This document shows positions 8,382 through 17,486 of a DNA stretch of 40,633 bases, one piece after another. Every line of letters begins with the position of its first letter. Positions within the stretch are counted from its first letter, which is position 1. A model generated the notes under the pieces. It did no database searches, was not told the DNA's origin, and saw only the letters and a list, made by a program, of their open reading frames with translations. The stretch is from Nitrosovibrio sp. Nv4 (GTDB taxonomy: Bacteria; Pseudomonadota; Alphaproteobacteria; Acetobacterales; Acetobacteraceae): positions 1 through 40,633 of the forward strand of contig CALQHT020000013.1 in assembly GCA_943330455.2 (NCBI GenBank). Direction: 5' to 3'. Made by a program: the position numbers and the translations under genes.

Positions 8382-9293
8382 CTCCCAGTTGAAGTGATAA
8401 TGAGTGCGCCTCGGCTTACGACCGCGCCTGCGCCAGGAGACAGGCCAAGCTGGCCAACGGCGCGACAGCCGCCCGACCTGCCAAGCCTCTATCCGGCATC
8501 GTGCCCGAAATCAGGCAGGGGGCAAATGGCAGCCTACGAAACAGGCGGTAGTTGATGTTTTTCGACGCAGATATGAACGACAGGTTAACAACCGGGAGGC
8601 GGAACAAATACCCCCGATTCCCGCGCAAATTTGCAACGAAACCCCGGGCTTTCCACGGTATTTCGCAACGAACCGGGCGGCCGCCAATCTTAATGTAAGC
8701 TCTCAAAACGACCTGAATCATCGCATCATATCAGTCAGATACCATGTGATCCTGATGTCGTATCTTAAATACCGCGAGGACCGTGACAACCCTCCGCCCA
8801 GGCGTTCTCAAAACAAAGACGCGCGCGTTAACCGACTGCACAGTATTTCTACAGACATTGTCCAATCAATATCTTACGGCTCGATCCTCATCCAGAGACT
8901 CCGCCCGGATGCGAATTTCCTTGCCACAAGACATCTCGTCGCCCTAGAACATAAAGTGAATATCCAGGCTGCCCCGTGACCTCCCAACCGTTCAAAAACC
9001 AACCGCACGCGTTCGAATCCAGCCTGCGAGGCCGCGTGCGCATCTGTGTTGGGGTGCCGTTGGCGACGACCTGCCACTCGATCGCCGGCCTCTCCACCAG
9101 GTCGCCGAGCCCGGACGGCGGATTGTGCTCGTCTGTCCCGGAAGCCCGTGATGGCGGCGCTGCCCGATACGGCCGCTTCCTGGTCCGCGGCGCCTTGCCT
9201 GGTCCTCGCACGCCCGGTTTCCGTTCCGCCGACCATGAACCAGCGTTACAAATCAAGCTCGGCTGACCACCGGAAGGCGAGAAATCGAGCCCC
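8382..9293. other. Long stretch without a recognised gene
   Basis: About 0.9 kb between the MITE-like element and the DUF4337-like gene. Its first half is lower in GC than its surroundings. A 191-codon open frame (8404-8979, plus strand) exists but its translation is rich in Arg, Pro and Asn, shows no motif and has no ribosome binding site, so I do not call it. Overlapping frames on both strands at 8870-9330 also look non-coding. It may be a decayed insertion. Confidence 0.5.
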
Positions 9294-9869
9294 TCACCAC
9301 AAATGCAGCGCCACCCCGAACGCGAACACACCGGCGCCGATCCCGATCGTGCCGGCGCCGATCGCCATCGCCGGCACCGCGGTCAATGCCGAAACCGACG
9401 CCAGGACGATCGCGATTTCCACCGCGCTCGCCGCATATTCGAAGGCGTGATAGTCATGCAGAGCGTGATCCCGGATCGTCGTGCGCTCCTTCGCCTTCTC
9501 CGCGATCTGTTTCATCCCCTCCCCGGTCGCAGGCTCGTCGCGCATCCGCGCAACGTAATCCTTGGCATCCTGGATCTTCTTCGCGAGCGTCGGGTCGGTG
9601 GTACTGCCCAGCGTTTCCAGCAACGCCGCTTCCGACCCGCGAACGACCGAGCGCAAATTCTTCGCCTGATAGAACGCCCAGTCGTTGGTCAGCGAAATAT
9701 GGCTGGTCAGATATTCGTTCTGCGCGTGTTTCTCGCCGACCTGGATCAGCGCCAGGATCGCCGCCAGGCACGACACCAGGACCGCAATCCGTTTCATGCC
9801 CTTGTTGTCGCTGGCTTGATGCGCCTCATGATGCACCGCTTCCTGCGCGTGTTCCACCGGATTGGTCAA
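9294..9869 (-). CDS. DUF4337-like membrane protein
   Basis: A 191-residue protein of unknown function that matches the DUF4337 pattern I know: a His/Glu-rich start (NPVEHAQEAVHHEAH), one N-terminal membrane helix (RIAVLVSCLAAILALIQV), a conserved soluble stretch with NDWAFYQAKNLR, and two C-terminal hydrophobic helices (residues about 145-190). The soluble middle is rich in Lys/Glu helix. I chose the TTG at 9869 because GGAG lies 8 nt before it; another TTG at 9914 in frame has no such site. It is divergent from the CoA-transferase gene with a 62-bp gap. Role unknown. Confidence 0.8.
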   Translation of the reverse strand: MTNPVEHAQEAVHHEAHQASDNKGMKRIAVLVSCLAAILALIQVGEKHAQNEYLTSHISLTNDWAFYQAKNLRSVVRGSEAALLETLGSTTDPTLAKKIQDAKDYVARMRDEPATGEGMKQIAEKAKERTTIRDHALHDYHAFEYAASAVEIAIVLASVSALTAVPAMAIGAGTIGIGAGVFAFGVALHLW

Positions 9870-9931
9870 CGCCGCTTCTCCTTCACTTCGCCCTGCGCCA
9901 TGGTAGCGGAACAAGAGAGAGGAAGCAGCCC

Positions 9932-11125
9932 ATGAAAGTCCTGGACGGTATTAAGGTCGTCGATCTCAGCCGCGTGCTCGCCGGCCCCTATTGCGCGCAG
10001 TTGCTGGCCGATTTCGGCGCGACCGTCATCAAGGTGGAAAGCCCGGAGGGTGACGAAAACCGCCGTTGGCCGCCGATGTCGCCGGATGGGCAGAGCGCCA
10101 ATTTCGGCTCGGTCAATCGCGGCAAGCGGTCCATGGTGCTGAACCTGAAGAACCCGGACGCGCGGGATGTGCTGAAGCAGCTTGCCGCCAAGGCCGACGT
10201 GCTGATCCACAGTTTCCTGCCCGATACCGCCGCTCGCCTAGGCATCAGCCTGGAAGCGCTGCGAGAGGCCAATCCGCGTTTGGTGGTCTGCACCATCTCC
10301 GGCTATGGCGCCGAGGGGCCGTTGGCGGAAAAGCGCGGCTACGACCTGATGGTGCAGGCGTTTGGCGGCGCGATGTCGACGACCGGGATCGTGGACGGGC
10401 CGCCGATCCGCTGCGGGGTGTCGTTCATCGACATGTCCACCGGCATTTCCTGTTACGCGGGTGTGGTGACGGCCCTGCTGGCGCGCGCGACCACCGGCAA
10501 GGGCACCTGGGTGCGCGGGTCTCTGCTGGAAACCGCGATTTCGCTGCTGGGCTATCACGCGGTGGCCTGGATGCAGGCCGGCGTCCTGCCGCAGCCGCAA
10601 GGCTCCGGCAGTTGGCACCTGGTGCCGTATCAGGCGTTCATGTGCGCCGATGGCTTCATGCTGGCCGGCGCGCCGAACGATGGCGCGTGGAACCGGTTCT
10701 GCGACGCGCTGGAATGGCCCGACCTGGCCGTCGATCCGCGCTTCATCGGCAATATCAAGCGGGTGGAGCAGCGCGATGTGCTGATCCCGATGCTGGAGGA
10801 GCGTTTCGGCCGCCATCCCGTCGGCTATTGGGTCGAACGGTTCGAAGCACGCGGCGTCGCGTGCTCCCCGCTGCACACGGTGGACCAGGTGATGACGCAT
10901 CCGCAGGTGATCGCCAATGCGATGCGCGTGCAGGCGAAAGGCGCCGACGGCACGATGCAGGACCTGGTCGGCACGCCGTTCAAGCTGGCCGAGGGCGGCG
11001 GCACCGCCGCCACCGCCGCACCGGTTCTGGGGGCGGAAACGGAGGTGATCCTGGCGGAAACCCTGGGATTATCGCCGGACCGGATCGCCGCGTTGCGCAG
11101 TGGGGGAGCATTCACGTTGGGATGA
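9932..11125 (+). CDS. CaiB/BaiF family (class III) CoA-transferase
   Basis: A 397-residue enzyme that moves CoA between carboxylic acids in the cytoplasm. The N-terminus has the family signature LDGIKVVDLSRVLAGPYCAQ followed by LADFGATVIKVE. The catalytic Asp that forms the acyl-aspartyl anhydride is Asp167 in SFIDMSTG. Near the C-terminus, RGVACSPLHTVDQV is also typical. The start at 9932 is preceded by GAGAGGAAG; the frame is open upstream but that part is antisense to the DUF4337-like gene. A Bug-type binding protein and an MFS transporter follow on the same strand, suggesting uptake and activation of an organic acid. The substrate cannot be told. Confidence 0.92.
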   Translation: MKVLDGIKVVDLSRVLAGPYCAQLLADFGATVIKVESPEGDENRRWPPMSPDGQSANFGSVNRGKRSMVLNLKNPDARDVLKQLAAKADVLIHSFLPDTAARLGISLEALREANPRLVVCTISGYGAEGPLAEKRGYDLMVQAFGGAMSTTGIVDGPPIRCGVSFIDMSTGISCYAGVVTALLARATTGKGTWVRGSLLETAISLLGYHAVAWMQAGVLPQPQGSGSWHLVPYQAFMCADGFMLAGAPNDGAWNRFCDALEWPDLAVDPRFIGNIKRVEQRDVLIPMLEERFGRHPVGYWVERFEARGVACSPLHTVDQVMTHPQVIANAMRVQAKGADGTMQDLVGTPFKLAEGGGTAATAAPVLGAETEVILAETLGLSPDRIAALRSGGAFTLG

Positions 11126-11246
11126 AGGCAGGGGACTCACAGCTTGGGGCCCCGACGCGGATAGTGCGTCGGCCCCGTTCGCGTGATAAGCGAACCAGTC
11201 TATGCGCCCGTCCGGACAGGCACCGGCAGGCAACGGAGGAAACCGA

Positions 11247-12203
11247 ATGTCCCGACTGATCAGGGCCGCCTTGCTCGCGGCGGCGGCCCTTGCCTGTCTT
11301 GCCGGTCCCGCATCCGCCGTCTACCCCGACCGGCCGGTCAAGCTGATCGTCCCCTATCCGGCCGGTGGCTCCGCCGACCTGCCCGCCCGCATCTACGCCG
11401 AGGGCCTCCAACGCAAGCTCGGCAAGCCCTTCATCGTCGAAAACCGGGTCGGCGCCGCGGGTGCGATCGGCACGGAAGCCGCGGCCCGGTCCCCGGCGGA
11501 TGGCTACACCATCTATTGCGGACCCAATGGTCCCCTGGTGTTGCTGCCCCTGTTGCGGAAGCTGAGCTACAAGCCGTCCGACCTGGTGCCGATCGCCGCA
11601 TACGGAGAGGTCGTCTACGCGTTCGGCGTGTTGAGCACGATGCCGGTGAACAACCTGAAGGAATTGCAGGCGCTGGCGAAAGCAAAGCCGGACCAGTTGT
11701 CCTATTCGTCCCCCGGGGCCGGCAGTGCCACCAATCTGCGCGGCGAGGCATTCAAATCCCTGGCCGGTGTCGAGATCACCCACATCCCCTACCGCACCGG
11801 GGCCGAGGCAATCCCCGATCTGCTGGGCGGGCGGCTGGATATCATGCTCGACAATATCTACTTCCCGCAGGTGCGCATGGGCACCGTGAAGATGCTGGGC
11901 GTTCTCAGCGATCGCCGCCATCCGGAGTTTCCAAACGTCCCGACGTTCGCGGAACAGGGCTTCCCGATCGATCTGCGGGTCTGGGCAGGCTTTCTCGCCC
12001 CCGCCGGCACACCGCAACTGGTCATCGATACGCTGGCCAAGGCGGTGAACGAACTCAACCTGGAACCGGACGTCGTCGAACGGCAGATGAAGATCGGCTG
12101 GGTGCCGTTCATCGCTTCTCCGGCCCAACTGACCAGGCAGATGGCGGCGGAGGTCGAGTCCTACGGTGCCTGGATCAAGCGCCTGGACTTTAAGATCGAC
12201 TGA
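11247..12203 (+). CDS. Tripartite tricarboxylate transporter (Bug-type) substrate-binding protein
   Basis: A 318-residue periplasmic protein of the Bug (TctC-like) family that binds small carboxylates. The start at 11247 follows GGAGGA and gives a Sec leader (MSRLIRAALLAAAALACL...ASA). The mature part opens with the family signature YPDRPVKLIVPYPAGGSAD, then PFIVENRVGAAG and GAEAIPDLLGGRLDIM. No TctA or TctB membrane gene is nearby, which is usual for Bug proteins: they greatly outnumber transporters. It lies 121 bp after the CoA-transferase and 2 bp before the MFS gene, so translational coupling to the latter is likely. Confidence 0.92.
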   Translation: MSRLIRAALLAAAALACLAGPASAVYPDRPVKLIVPYPAGGSADLPARIYAEGLQRKLGKPFIVENRVGAAGAIGTEAAARSPADGYTIYCGPNGPLVLLPLLRKLSYKPSDLVPIAAYGEVVYAFGVLSTMPVNNLKELQALAKAKPDQLSYSSPGAGSATNLRGEAFKSLAGVEITHIPYRTGAEAIPDLLGGRLDIMLDNIYFPQVRMGTVKMLGVLSDRRHPEFPNVPTFAEQGFPIDLRVWAGFLAPAGTPQLVIDTLAKAVNELNLEPDVVERQMKIGWVPFIASPAQLTRQMAAEVESYGAWIKRLDFKID

Positions 12204-12205
12204 CG

Positions 12206-13756
12206 ATGGCAACGTCAGAACCGGCGGTTCCGCCCCGGGAACAGCAAGCGGAACCCGCCGGTCTGATGAGCCTGGCACCAAGGCAGTGGCTGGTCCTGCT
12301 GATGGTGCAACTGTCGACATTGCTGTTCGGCATGACGATCACCCTGGCCAACGTGGTGCTGCCGCAGATGCGCGGCGCGCTGTCAGCCACTCAGGATGAG
12401 ATTTCCTGGGTCATCACGTTCAACCTCGTGGCCACGGCTATCGCCACGCCGATGACCGGCTGGCTCGCCACCCGGCTGGGCTGGCGGAACATGATGCTGT
12501 TCTCGCTGCTGGGATTCACGGCCTCGTCATTCCTGTGCGGCATGGCGAACAGCCTGGAATCGCTGATCCTGTTTCGGGTCGGGCAGGGCATGTTCGGTGC
12601 CACCCTGATGCCGATGGGGCAGGCGATTCTGCTGGCGACCTTCCCGCGTCATTTGCATGCCACGGTGATGGTCATCTGGGGGTTTGGCGCGGTGTTCGGT
12701 CCCGTGTTCGGCCCGATCTTCGGCAGCATCATCGCCGAAACCTATGACTGGCGCGCCGCATTCTTCATGATCGTGCCGCCAGGTATCGCCGCCATGGTCT
12801 GTGTCTGGTTCGCACTCAGCGACCGGACCGAGCGTGGCTATACCCGCTTCGACTGGACCGGGTTCCTGACCCTGTCGGCGGCGATCGCCTCCATCCAGTT
12901 GATCATGGACCGAGGCCAGCGGCTGGATTGGTTCGAGTCTCCGGAAATCGTCATCAGCGCGATCGTCGGCTGCGTTTCGTTTTGGATCTTCTGCGTCCAT
13001 TGTCTGACAACCAAGACCCCATTTCTCAATCCGCGCCTGTTGCTTGACCGCAATTTCACCGTGGGCACCTTGGTTGCGTTCTTCATGGGCGCACTCAGCT
13101 ATGTCAGCCTGGTGCTGTTTCCCGGACTGCTGCACGACTTGCGGGACTATCCGGACAGCAGCATCGGGTTGTTGCTGTCCGCGCGTGGTTGCGGCAACTG
13201 GTTGGCGTTTCTGGTCATCATCCCGTTCAGTCGGCGCGCGCCCAGGCTGGCGGTGGCAACCGGTTTGGCGTTGCAGACCTTGGCGGCGTGGGAGATGTCG
13301 CAGCTCGACATCAACATGACCGGCTTCGACGTCTTCTGGACGAATGTCTTGCAGGGATTCGGCTTCGGCCTGGCCTATACGCCGATGACCGTGCTGACCT
13401 TCACCACCCTGCCGCGCGAGCAGATCACCGAAGGCACCGCCGTCTTCACCCTGGTGCGCAATTTCGGGTCCAGCATCTTCATTTCCATCACGGTGGTGCT
13501 GCTGGTGCGGTCCACATCGGTGAACTATGCCCGCCTGACGGAGTTTATCGCGCCCAATAACAAGATTCTGGCCTATCCGGGGCTCCCCGATGCCTGGGCG
13601 ATCGAAACCGTGACCGGCTTGATGCGATTGTCGAAGGAGATCCAGCGCCAGGCCGCGATGATTGGTTATACGAATGCCTTCCATCTGGTCGCCATGGTCG
13701 CGGCCGCGGCGATTCCGTTGGTATGGCTGCTGCGGGGAGCGCCTCGGGCTCCATAA
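12206..13756 (+). CDS. MFS transporter, DHA2 family
   Basis: A 516-residue membrane transporter with about 14 hydrophobic segments. TM1 carries MTITLANVVLPQMRGAL and motif A appears as GWLATRLGWRNMM near residue 90. The start at 12206 is only 2 bp after the Bug protein stop and lacks its own ribosome binding site; a second ATG at 12266 (MSLAPRQW) is a fair alternative that still keeps every helix. Context suggests it imports or exports the same class of acid handled by the CoA-transferase and Bug protein. It is convergent with the flavoprotein gene, with only 22 bp between the stops. Confidence 0.87.
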   Translation: MATSEPAVPPREQQAEPAGLMSLAPRQWLVLLMVQLSTLLFGMTITLANVVLPQMRGALSATQDEISWVITFNLVATAIATPMTGWLATRLGWRNMMLFSLLGFTASSFLCGMANSLESLILFRVGQGMFGATLMPMGQAILLATFPRHLHATVMVIWGFGAVFGPVFGPIFGSIIAETYDWRAAFFMIVPPGIAAMVCVWFALSDRTERGYTRFDWTGFLTLSAAIASIQLIMDRGQRLDWFESPEIVISAIVGCVSFWIFCVHCLTTKTPFLNPRLLLDRNFTVGTLVAFFMGALSYVSLVLFPGLLHDLRDYPDSSIGLLLSARGCGNWLAFLVIIPFSRRAPRLAVATGLALQTLAAWEMSQLDINMTGFDVFWTNVLQGFGFGLAYTPMTVLTFTTLPREQITEGTAVFTLVRNFGSSIFISITVVLLVRSTSVNYARLTEFIAPNNKILAYPGLPDAWAIETVTGLMRLSKEIQRQAAMIGYTNAFHLVAMVAAAAIPLVWLLRGAPRAP

Positions 13757-13778
13757 GTCCGATCGTGGCCGGTCGATA

Positions 13779-15005
13779 TTACAACGCCCCGGTACCCCGC
13801 AGCCACTCTACCGCCTCCAGGCCCGCCATCCGCCCGGTGCTCAAGCAGGCTTGCAACAGATACCCGCCGGTCGGAGCCTCCCAGTCCAGCATCTCCCCCG
13901 CCGCGAAAACGCCTGGGCGGTTCAGCAGCATCAACCGGTCGTCCAACGCGTCCGCCCGGACGCCACCGGCCGTGGAAATCGCCCGCGCGATGGGACGGAT
14001 GCCGGTCAGACGCAGGGGCAGCGCCTTGATCAGATGTTCCAGAGGTGGCGGGGCCGCCGCCGCATGCAGGGCTTCCTGCACCAGGCCGATCCCTTCTGGC
14101 GGCAGTCCGGCCTGTTTGCGCAGAAAGGTGGACAGTGATTGCCCGCGCCTGGGTACCGCCAGCTTGCGTGCCAGCGGTTCCGCGTCCAGGTCCGGCCGCA
14201 GGTCTATTGTCAGCGTCGCCGAACCATCGGCTTCGATCGCATCGCGGATCGGGGCGGACAGGGCGTAGATCGCCCCACCTTCGATGCCGTGCTCGGTCAG
14301 CATGGCCTCTCCGCGCACGGTTCGAGCCCCGAATGTCAGCGCCACCCGCTTCAACGGGTGGCCAGCGAAGCGCGTGCGGAAGATGTCCGACCAGGCCACT
14401 TCGAACCCGCAATTGGCGGGACGGAATGGAGCCACCGCCTCCGGCAGCGCATGCGCCCAGGCGCCGTCCGATCCCAGGCGCGGCCAGGATGCGCCGCCCA
14501 GGGCCAGGACGGTGGCATGGGGATGGGTCACTAAGGCCCCCTCGGGTGCGTCGAAGCAGAGCGCGCCGTCGCGGTCCCATCCGGTCCAACGGTGTCGCGG
14601 TCGGACCTGCACACCCAGCGTCGCCAATCGGCCCAACCAGGCCCGGAGCAGTGGGGACGCTTTCATGGTGCGCGGGAACACCCGTCCGCTGCTGCCGGTG
14701 AACACCGGTTGGCCCAGCGCTTCCACCCAGGCGATCAGCGCCGTGGGGGGAAAGGCGTCGATGGCCGGCTGCAGCCACGGACGAGCGGGTCCGTAGCGGG
14801 CCAGGAATGCCGGGAGCACTTCGGAATGCGTCAGGTTCAGCCCGCCCCGACCGGCCATCAACAGCTTCCGGCCGAGAGATGGCATCTGGTCGTAGATTGT
14901 GACCGCGCATGCGGCGTCCGCGAGGACCTCCGCGGCCATCAATCCGGCCGGCCCGCCTCCGATCACGGCGATTTCCGGCTTTGCCAACTGGGAGGAGGGG
15001 GACAT
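13779..15005 (-). CDS. BaiN/RdsA-like NAD(P)/FAD-dependent flavoprotein (TIGR03862-like)
   Basis: A 408-residue soluble flavoprotein. The FAD-binding Rossmann motif EIAVIGGGPAGLMAAEVL is at residues about 10-27, followed by the family-specific LLMAGRGGLNLTHSE near residue 53, and a C-terminal GVFAAGEMLDWEAPTGG that closes the FAD site. These are hallmarks of the HI0933/BaiN group, whose cellular role is mostly unknown. The start at 15005 was chosen for AGGA 8 nt upstream; the open frame continues 1 kb upstream but is antisense to the glutathione transferase gene. It is convergent with the MFS gene. Confidence 0.9.
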   Translation of the reverse strand: MSPSSQLAKPEIAVIGGGPAGLMAAEVLADAACAVTIYDQMPSLGRKLLMAGRGGLNLTHSEVLPAFLARYGPARPWLQPAIDAFPPTALIAWVEALGQPVFTGSSGRVFPRTMKASPLLRAWLGRLATLGVQVRPRHRWTGWDRDGALCFDAPEGALVTHPHATVLALGGASWPRLGSDGAWAHALPEAVAPFRPANCGFEVAWSDIFRTRFAGHPLKRVALTFGARTVRGEAMLTEHGIEGGAIYALSAPIRDAIEADGSATLTIDLRPDLDAEPLARKLAVPRRGQSLSTFLRKQAGLPPEGIGLVQEALHAAAAPPPLEHLIKALPLRLTGIRPIARAISTAGGVRADALDDRLMLLNRPGVFAAGEMLDWEAPTGGYLLQACLSTGRMAGLEAVEWLRGTGAL

Positions 15006-15257
15006 CGCAAATGTCCTAGCCGCAATAGACTCCGGGGTCGAGCGCTGGCGTCGGCTGCATGGCCGGGGTTGCCTTCTGGCATGATTTGCCGGCACATCGG
15101 GAACTGCGCCCGGATAGGGCGGCCTTGAGCGATTGCGGGCTTGGCACTGGTGCGGCGCCTGTCTCGGCCCACATAGGTATGGACGCTGACCGTTCAGGCC
15201 GAGCGCGGCTGGGCGTGGCGGGTTTTTTGCGGCATGCATCCGAACCTTGGAGCCCCG

Positions 15258-15956
15258 ATGATCGAAGTTTGGACCTGGCCCACCCCGAACGGGCACAAAG
15301 TGCATATCGCCCTGGAGGAGCTTGGCCTTCCCTACAAGGTCATCCCGATCGACATCGGCAAAGGCGACCAGTTCAAGTCGGAGTTCCTGGCGATCACGCC
15401 GAACCACCGCATCCCGGCGATCGTCGACCCGGACGGCCCCGGAGGGCAAAGGCTTGAATTGTTCGAGTCGGCCGCGATCCTGATTTATCTGTCGGAAAAG
15501 ACCGGCGGCAAGCTGATCCCATCCGATCCCGCCGGCCGCTATTCCTGCTTGCAGTGGATGATGTTCCAGATGGGCGGCACCGGGCCGATGTTTGGCCAAT
15601 ACAACCATTTCGCGAATTATGCGGTCGAGAAAATACCCTATGCCATAGAGCGCTACACCAATGAGGTTGCGCGGTTGCATCGTGTTATGGACAAGCGGTT
15701 GGGTGAAGCCGAGTACTTGTCCGGAATCGAGTACAGCATGGCGGATATCATCAACTTTCCGTGGATACGAAATCCGGAGCGCCGGAATATCGACTTGGCC
15801 TCGTATCCCAACCTGAAGCGTTGGCACGATACGATCGCCGCTCGCCCCGGCGTGCAACGCGGTGTGGAGGTGCTGTCGGAGAATCAGCGGCGCGGCCAGA
15901 TGACGGATGCGGAACGGGAGGTCATGTTTGGGAAAACCCAGTTCATGGCTCGATAA
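15258..15956 (+). CDS. Glutathione S-transferase, Nu-class (YfcG/YghU-like)
   Basis: A 232-residue cytoplasmic thiol enzyme. The N-terminal thioredoxin-fold domain has TPNGHKVHIALEELGLPY, and the NHRIPAIVD cis-Pro loop is near residue 53, with LFESAAILIYLSEK following. These match E. coli YfcG, a Nu-class GST with disulfide-bond reductase activity that binds two glutathiones. The C-terminal all-helical domain has YSMADIINFPWI near residue 160. GGAG at 15249-15252 sets the start at 15258. It stands alone, about 250 bp before the first pterin module. Confidence 0.92.
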   Translation: MIEVWTWPTPNGHKVHIALEELGLPYKVIPIDIGKGDQFKSEFLAITPNHRIPAIVDPDGPGGQRLELFESAAILIYLSEKTGGKLIPSDPAGRYSCLQWMMFQMGGTGPMFGQYNHFANYAVEKIPYAIERYTNEVARLHRVMDKRLGEAEYLSGIEYSMADIINFPWIRNPERRNIDLASYPNLKRWHDTIAARPGVQRGVEVLSENQRRGQMTDAEREVMFGKTQFMAR

Positions 15957-16097
15957 CTCGGGATCATACCCTCTGGGACCGGTCTGCTCGGCGTTACACC
16001 GAGCGTGCCTGGAGGTTGGTGTTGGATGCGGGTTGGTTCGCTCCGGTGAAGGTAACTTCGGTGCGGCCGGCCAAAAATTGAACATTGCGTCATAAAA

Positions 16098-16145
16098 TAC
16101 AACTATTCGACATTTTTGCGTGTCGGTTGTAATTGCTTTGAAAGC
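16098..16145. promoter_or_regulatory. AT-rich inverted repeats upstream of the first pterin module
   Basis: In an AT-rich stretch before the PTPS-like gene, CGACA (16108-16112) and TGTCG (16121-16125) are inverted, flanked by TACAA (16098-16102) and TTGTA (16127-16131), and followed by GCTTTgAAAGC (16135-16145). The AT content contrasts with the GC-rich neighbours and fits a promoter/operator. I cannot assign -35/-10 boxes or a regulator. Confidence 0.35.
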
Positions 16146-16203
16146 ATATCGACACTATCTTGGTACGTGAGCTTGTGTAACGAAAGCGTCGGTGGGACAG
16201 GAT

Positions 16204-16572
16204 ATGCTTGAAACATTTGTCGAATTCACGTTCGAAGCAGCTCATCAGGTGCCGCCACACTCGACACTTCATGGTCATTCGTTCCGCGTCGTCGTCTACA
16301 TGACCGGGGAGCGTGATCCGATTTTTGGCTGGTCGCACAATCTGTATGACGTCCAGGCCGCGGTGAGCGAGACCAGGCAGCGGCTGCAGGACTCCTATCT
16401 GAACGATATCGAAGGGTTGGAGATACCATCTCTGGAAAACGTCGCGACCTGGATCTGGGACCGCCTGGATCCGGTGGTCCCCGGCCTCGATCGCGTGCTG
16501 ATCCGCCGCGGCATCGAAGGCGCGGGAGAGGGCTGTTCCTACTCCGGTCGCGACCTGCGAAACGCCGCCTGA
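16204..16572 (+). CDS. 6-pyruvoyl-tetrahydropterin synthase/QueD-like protein, copy 1, catalytic residues replaced
   Basis: A 122-residue T-fold protein of the PTPS/QueD family, which converts dihydroneopterin triphosphate (the FolE product). The three zinc ligands are intact: His14 in FEAAH, and His23 and His25 in LHGHSF. The catalytic Cys (Cys27 of E. coli QueD, four residues before the HGH) is His19 here, and the catalytic Asp-His pair (Asp70-His71 in E. coli) reads Gln-Asp in RLQDSYLND. So normal QueD or PTPS chemistry is doubtful; a different pterin product or a binding role is possible. I chose the ATG at 16204, which aligns with copy 2; a GTG at 16192 is the alternative. The stop overlaps the folE ATG by one base. 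Confidence 0.85.
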   Translation: MLETFVEFTFEAAHQVPPHSTLHGHSFRVVVYMTGERDPIFGWSHNLYDVQAAVSETRQRLQDSYLNDIEGLEIPSLENVATWIWDRLDPVVPGLDRVLIRRGIEGAGEGCSYSGRDLRNAA

Positions 16573-17237
16573 TGACAGCCATCCATCGACTGGTCCGGCC
16601 TCGGCGCGCGAATGAAGCCATGGACGTGCCGCTGGTCGACGCGGAGCGGCAGCTCCTGACCGCCGCGGCGGCGGTCAAGATCGGAGAGTTGTTCGATATC
16701 CTGCATATCGATCACCGCAACGACCACAATACCCGCGATACGCCGCGCCGCGTTGCCAAGATGTTCGTCGAGGAGATGATGCGGGGCCGGTTTTCCGCCC
16801 CCCCCGTGCTGACCGGGTTCGACAATGTCCATAATTTCGATCAACTGATCGTGATCGGCCCGATCGATGTTCGATCCACCTGTGCGCATCATCTGATGCC
16901 AATATATGGGGATGCATTCATCGGCGTATTGCCGTCGGAGACTGGGCAGATCATCGGGTTGTCGAAATACGATCGCATCGTCGATCACTTTTGCGGGCGC
17001 CTCCAGATCCAGGAGGAGCTGGTCAAGCAGATCGGTCAGTTCATCATGGATCAGACCTCCCCTCGGGGCGTCGCGGTCCGCATCAGCGCCGTGCATATGT
17101 GCAAGACCCACCGCGGGGTGCGGGCGAGCCATCGCAGCCGCATGATCACCGGAGCCTATTTCGGCTCGCTCGCCGACGATCACGAACTGAAAGCGGAATT
17201 CCTGACGGAATGCGCGGAATTGGCGCGGTCGACTTAA
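16572..17237 (+). CDS. folE: GTP cyclohydrolase I, copy 1
   Basis: Converts GTP to 7,8-dihydroneopterin triphosphate, the first step of folate and pterin synthesis. It has 221 residues, a normal bacterial length. The zinc ligands are present in RSTCAHHLMP and AVHMCKTHRG. IIGLSKYDRIV and LQIQEELVKQI supply the substrate-site Ser, Lys, Gln and Glu. One oddity is CAHH where E. coli and human enzymes have CEHH; copy 2 shares it. Its ATG overlaps the stop of the PTPS-like gene (TGATG), so the two are translationally coupled. A housekeeping FolE may exist elsewhere; this one is probably dedicated to the signalling locus. About 75% identical to copy 2 (166 of 221 by hand alignment). Confidence 0.93.
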   Translation: MTAIHRLVRPRRANEAMDVPLVDAERQLLTAAAAVKIGELFDILHIDHRNDHNTRDTPRRVAKMFVEEMMRGRFSAPPVLTGFDNVHNFDQLIVIGPIDVRSTCAHHLMPIYGDAFIGVLPSETGQIIGLSKYDRIVDHFCGRLQIQEELVKQIGQFIMDQTSPRGVAVRISAVHMCKTHRGVRASHRSRMITGAYFGSLADDHELKAEFLTECAELARST

Positions 17238-17486
17238 GTGCCCGCACGAAAACAGAGTGTGGTTTTTCAAAGAGTTACCGAGAGGGGGGTGGCAGGCGCG
17301 GCTCTGAGAGCGATGCGGGGCCGCAACGCCCGAGACGCCCACGGTAGCCCATTGAAAAGGCACGTTATGTTTCCGGATGGACACTAAGAAAACCCAGTTT
17401 AGGAGCGGCGGACGGGACACTGCGGTCGGGGCAGGCCTAACGGCGGATTTTTCATACGGATATGGGGCATATCGGGGATCAACGAG

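Noticed and set aside
8404-8979. 191-codon open frame in the gene-poor region
   Set aside because: No ribosome binding site, no motif and an amino-acid mix unlike a folded protein.
8990-9015. GTTCGAATCC resembling a tRNA T-loop
   Set aside because: The flanking bases do not form a T-stem and no acceptor or anticodon arms are present.
15006-16085. Extension of the flavoprotein frame to 768 codons
   Set aside because: It is antisense to the glutathione transferase gene and lacks any motif; the flavoprotein start at 15005 has a ribosome binding site.
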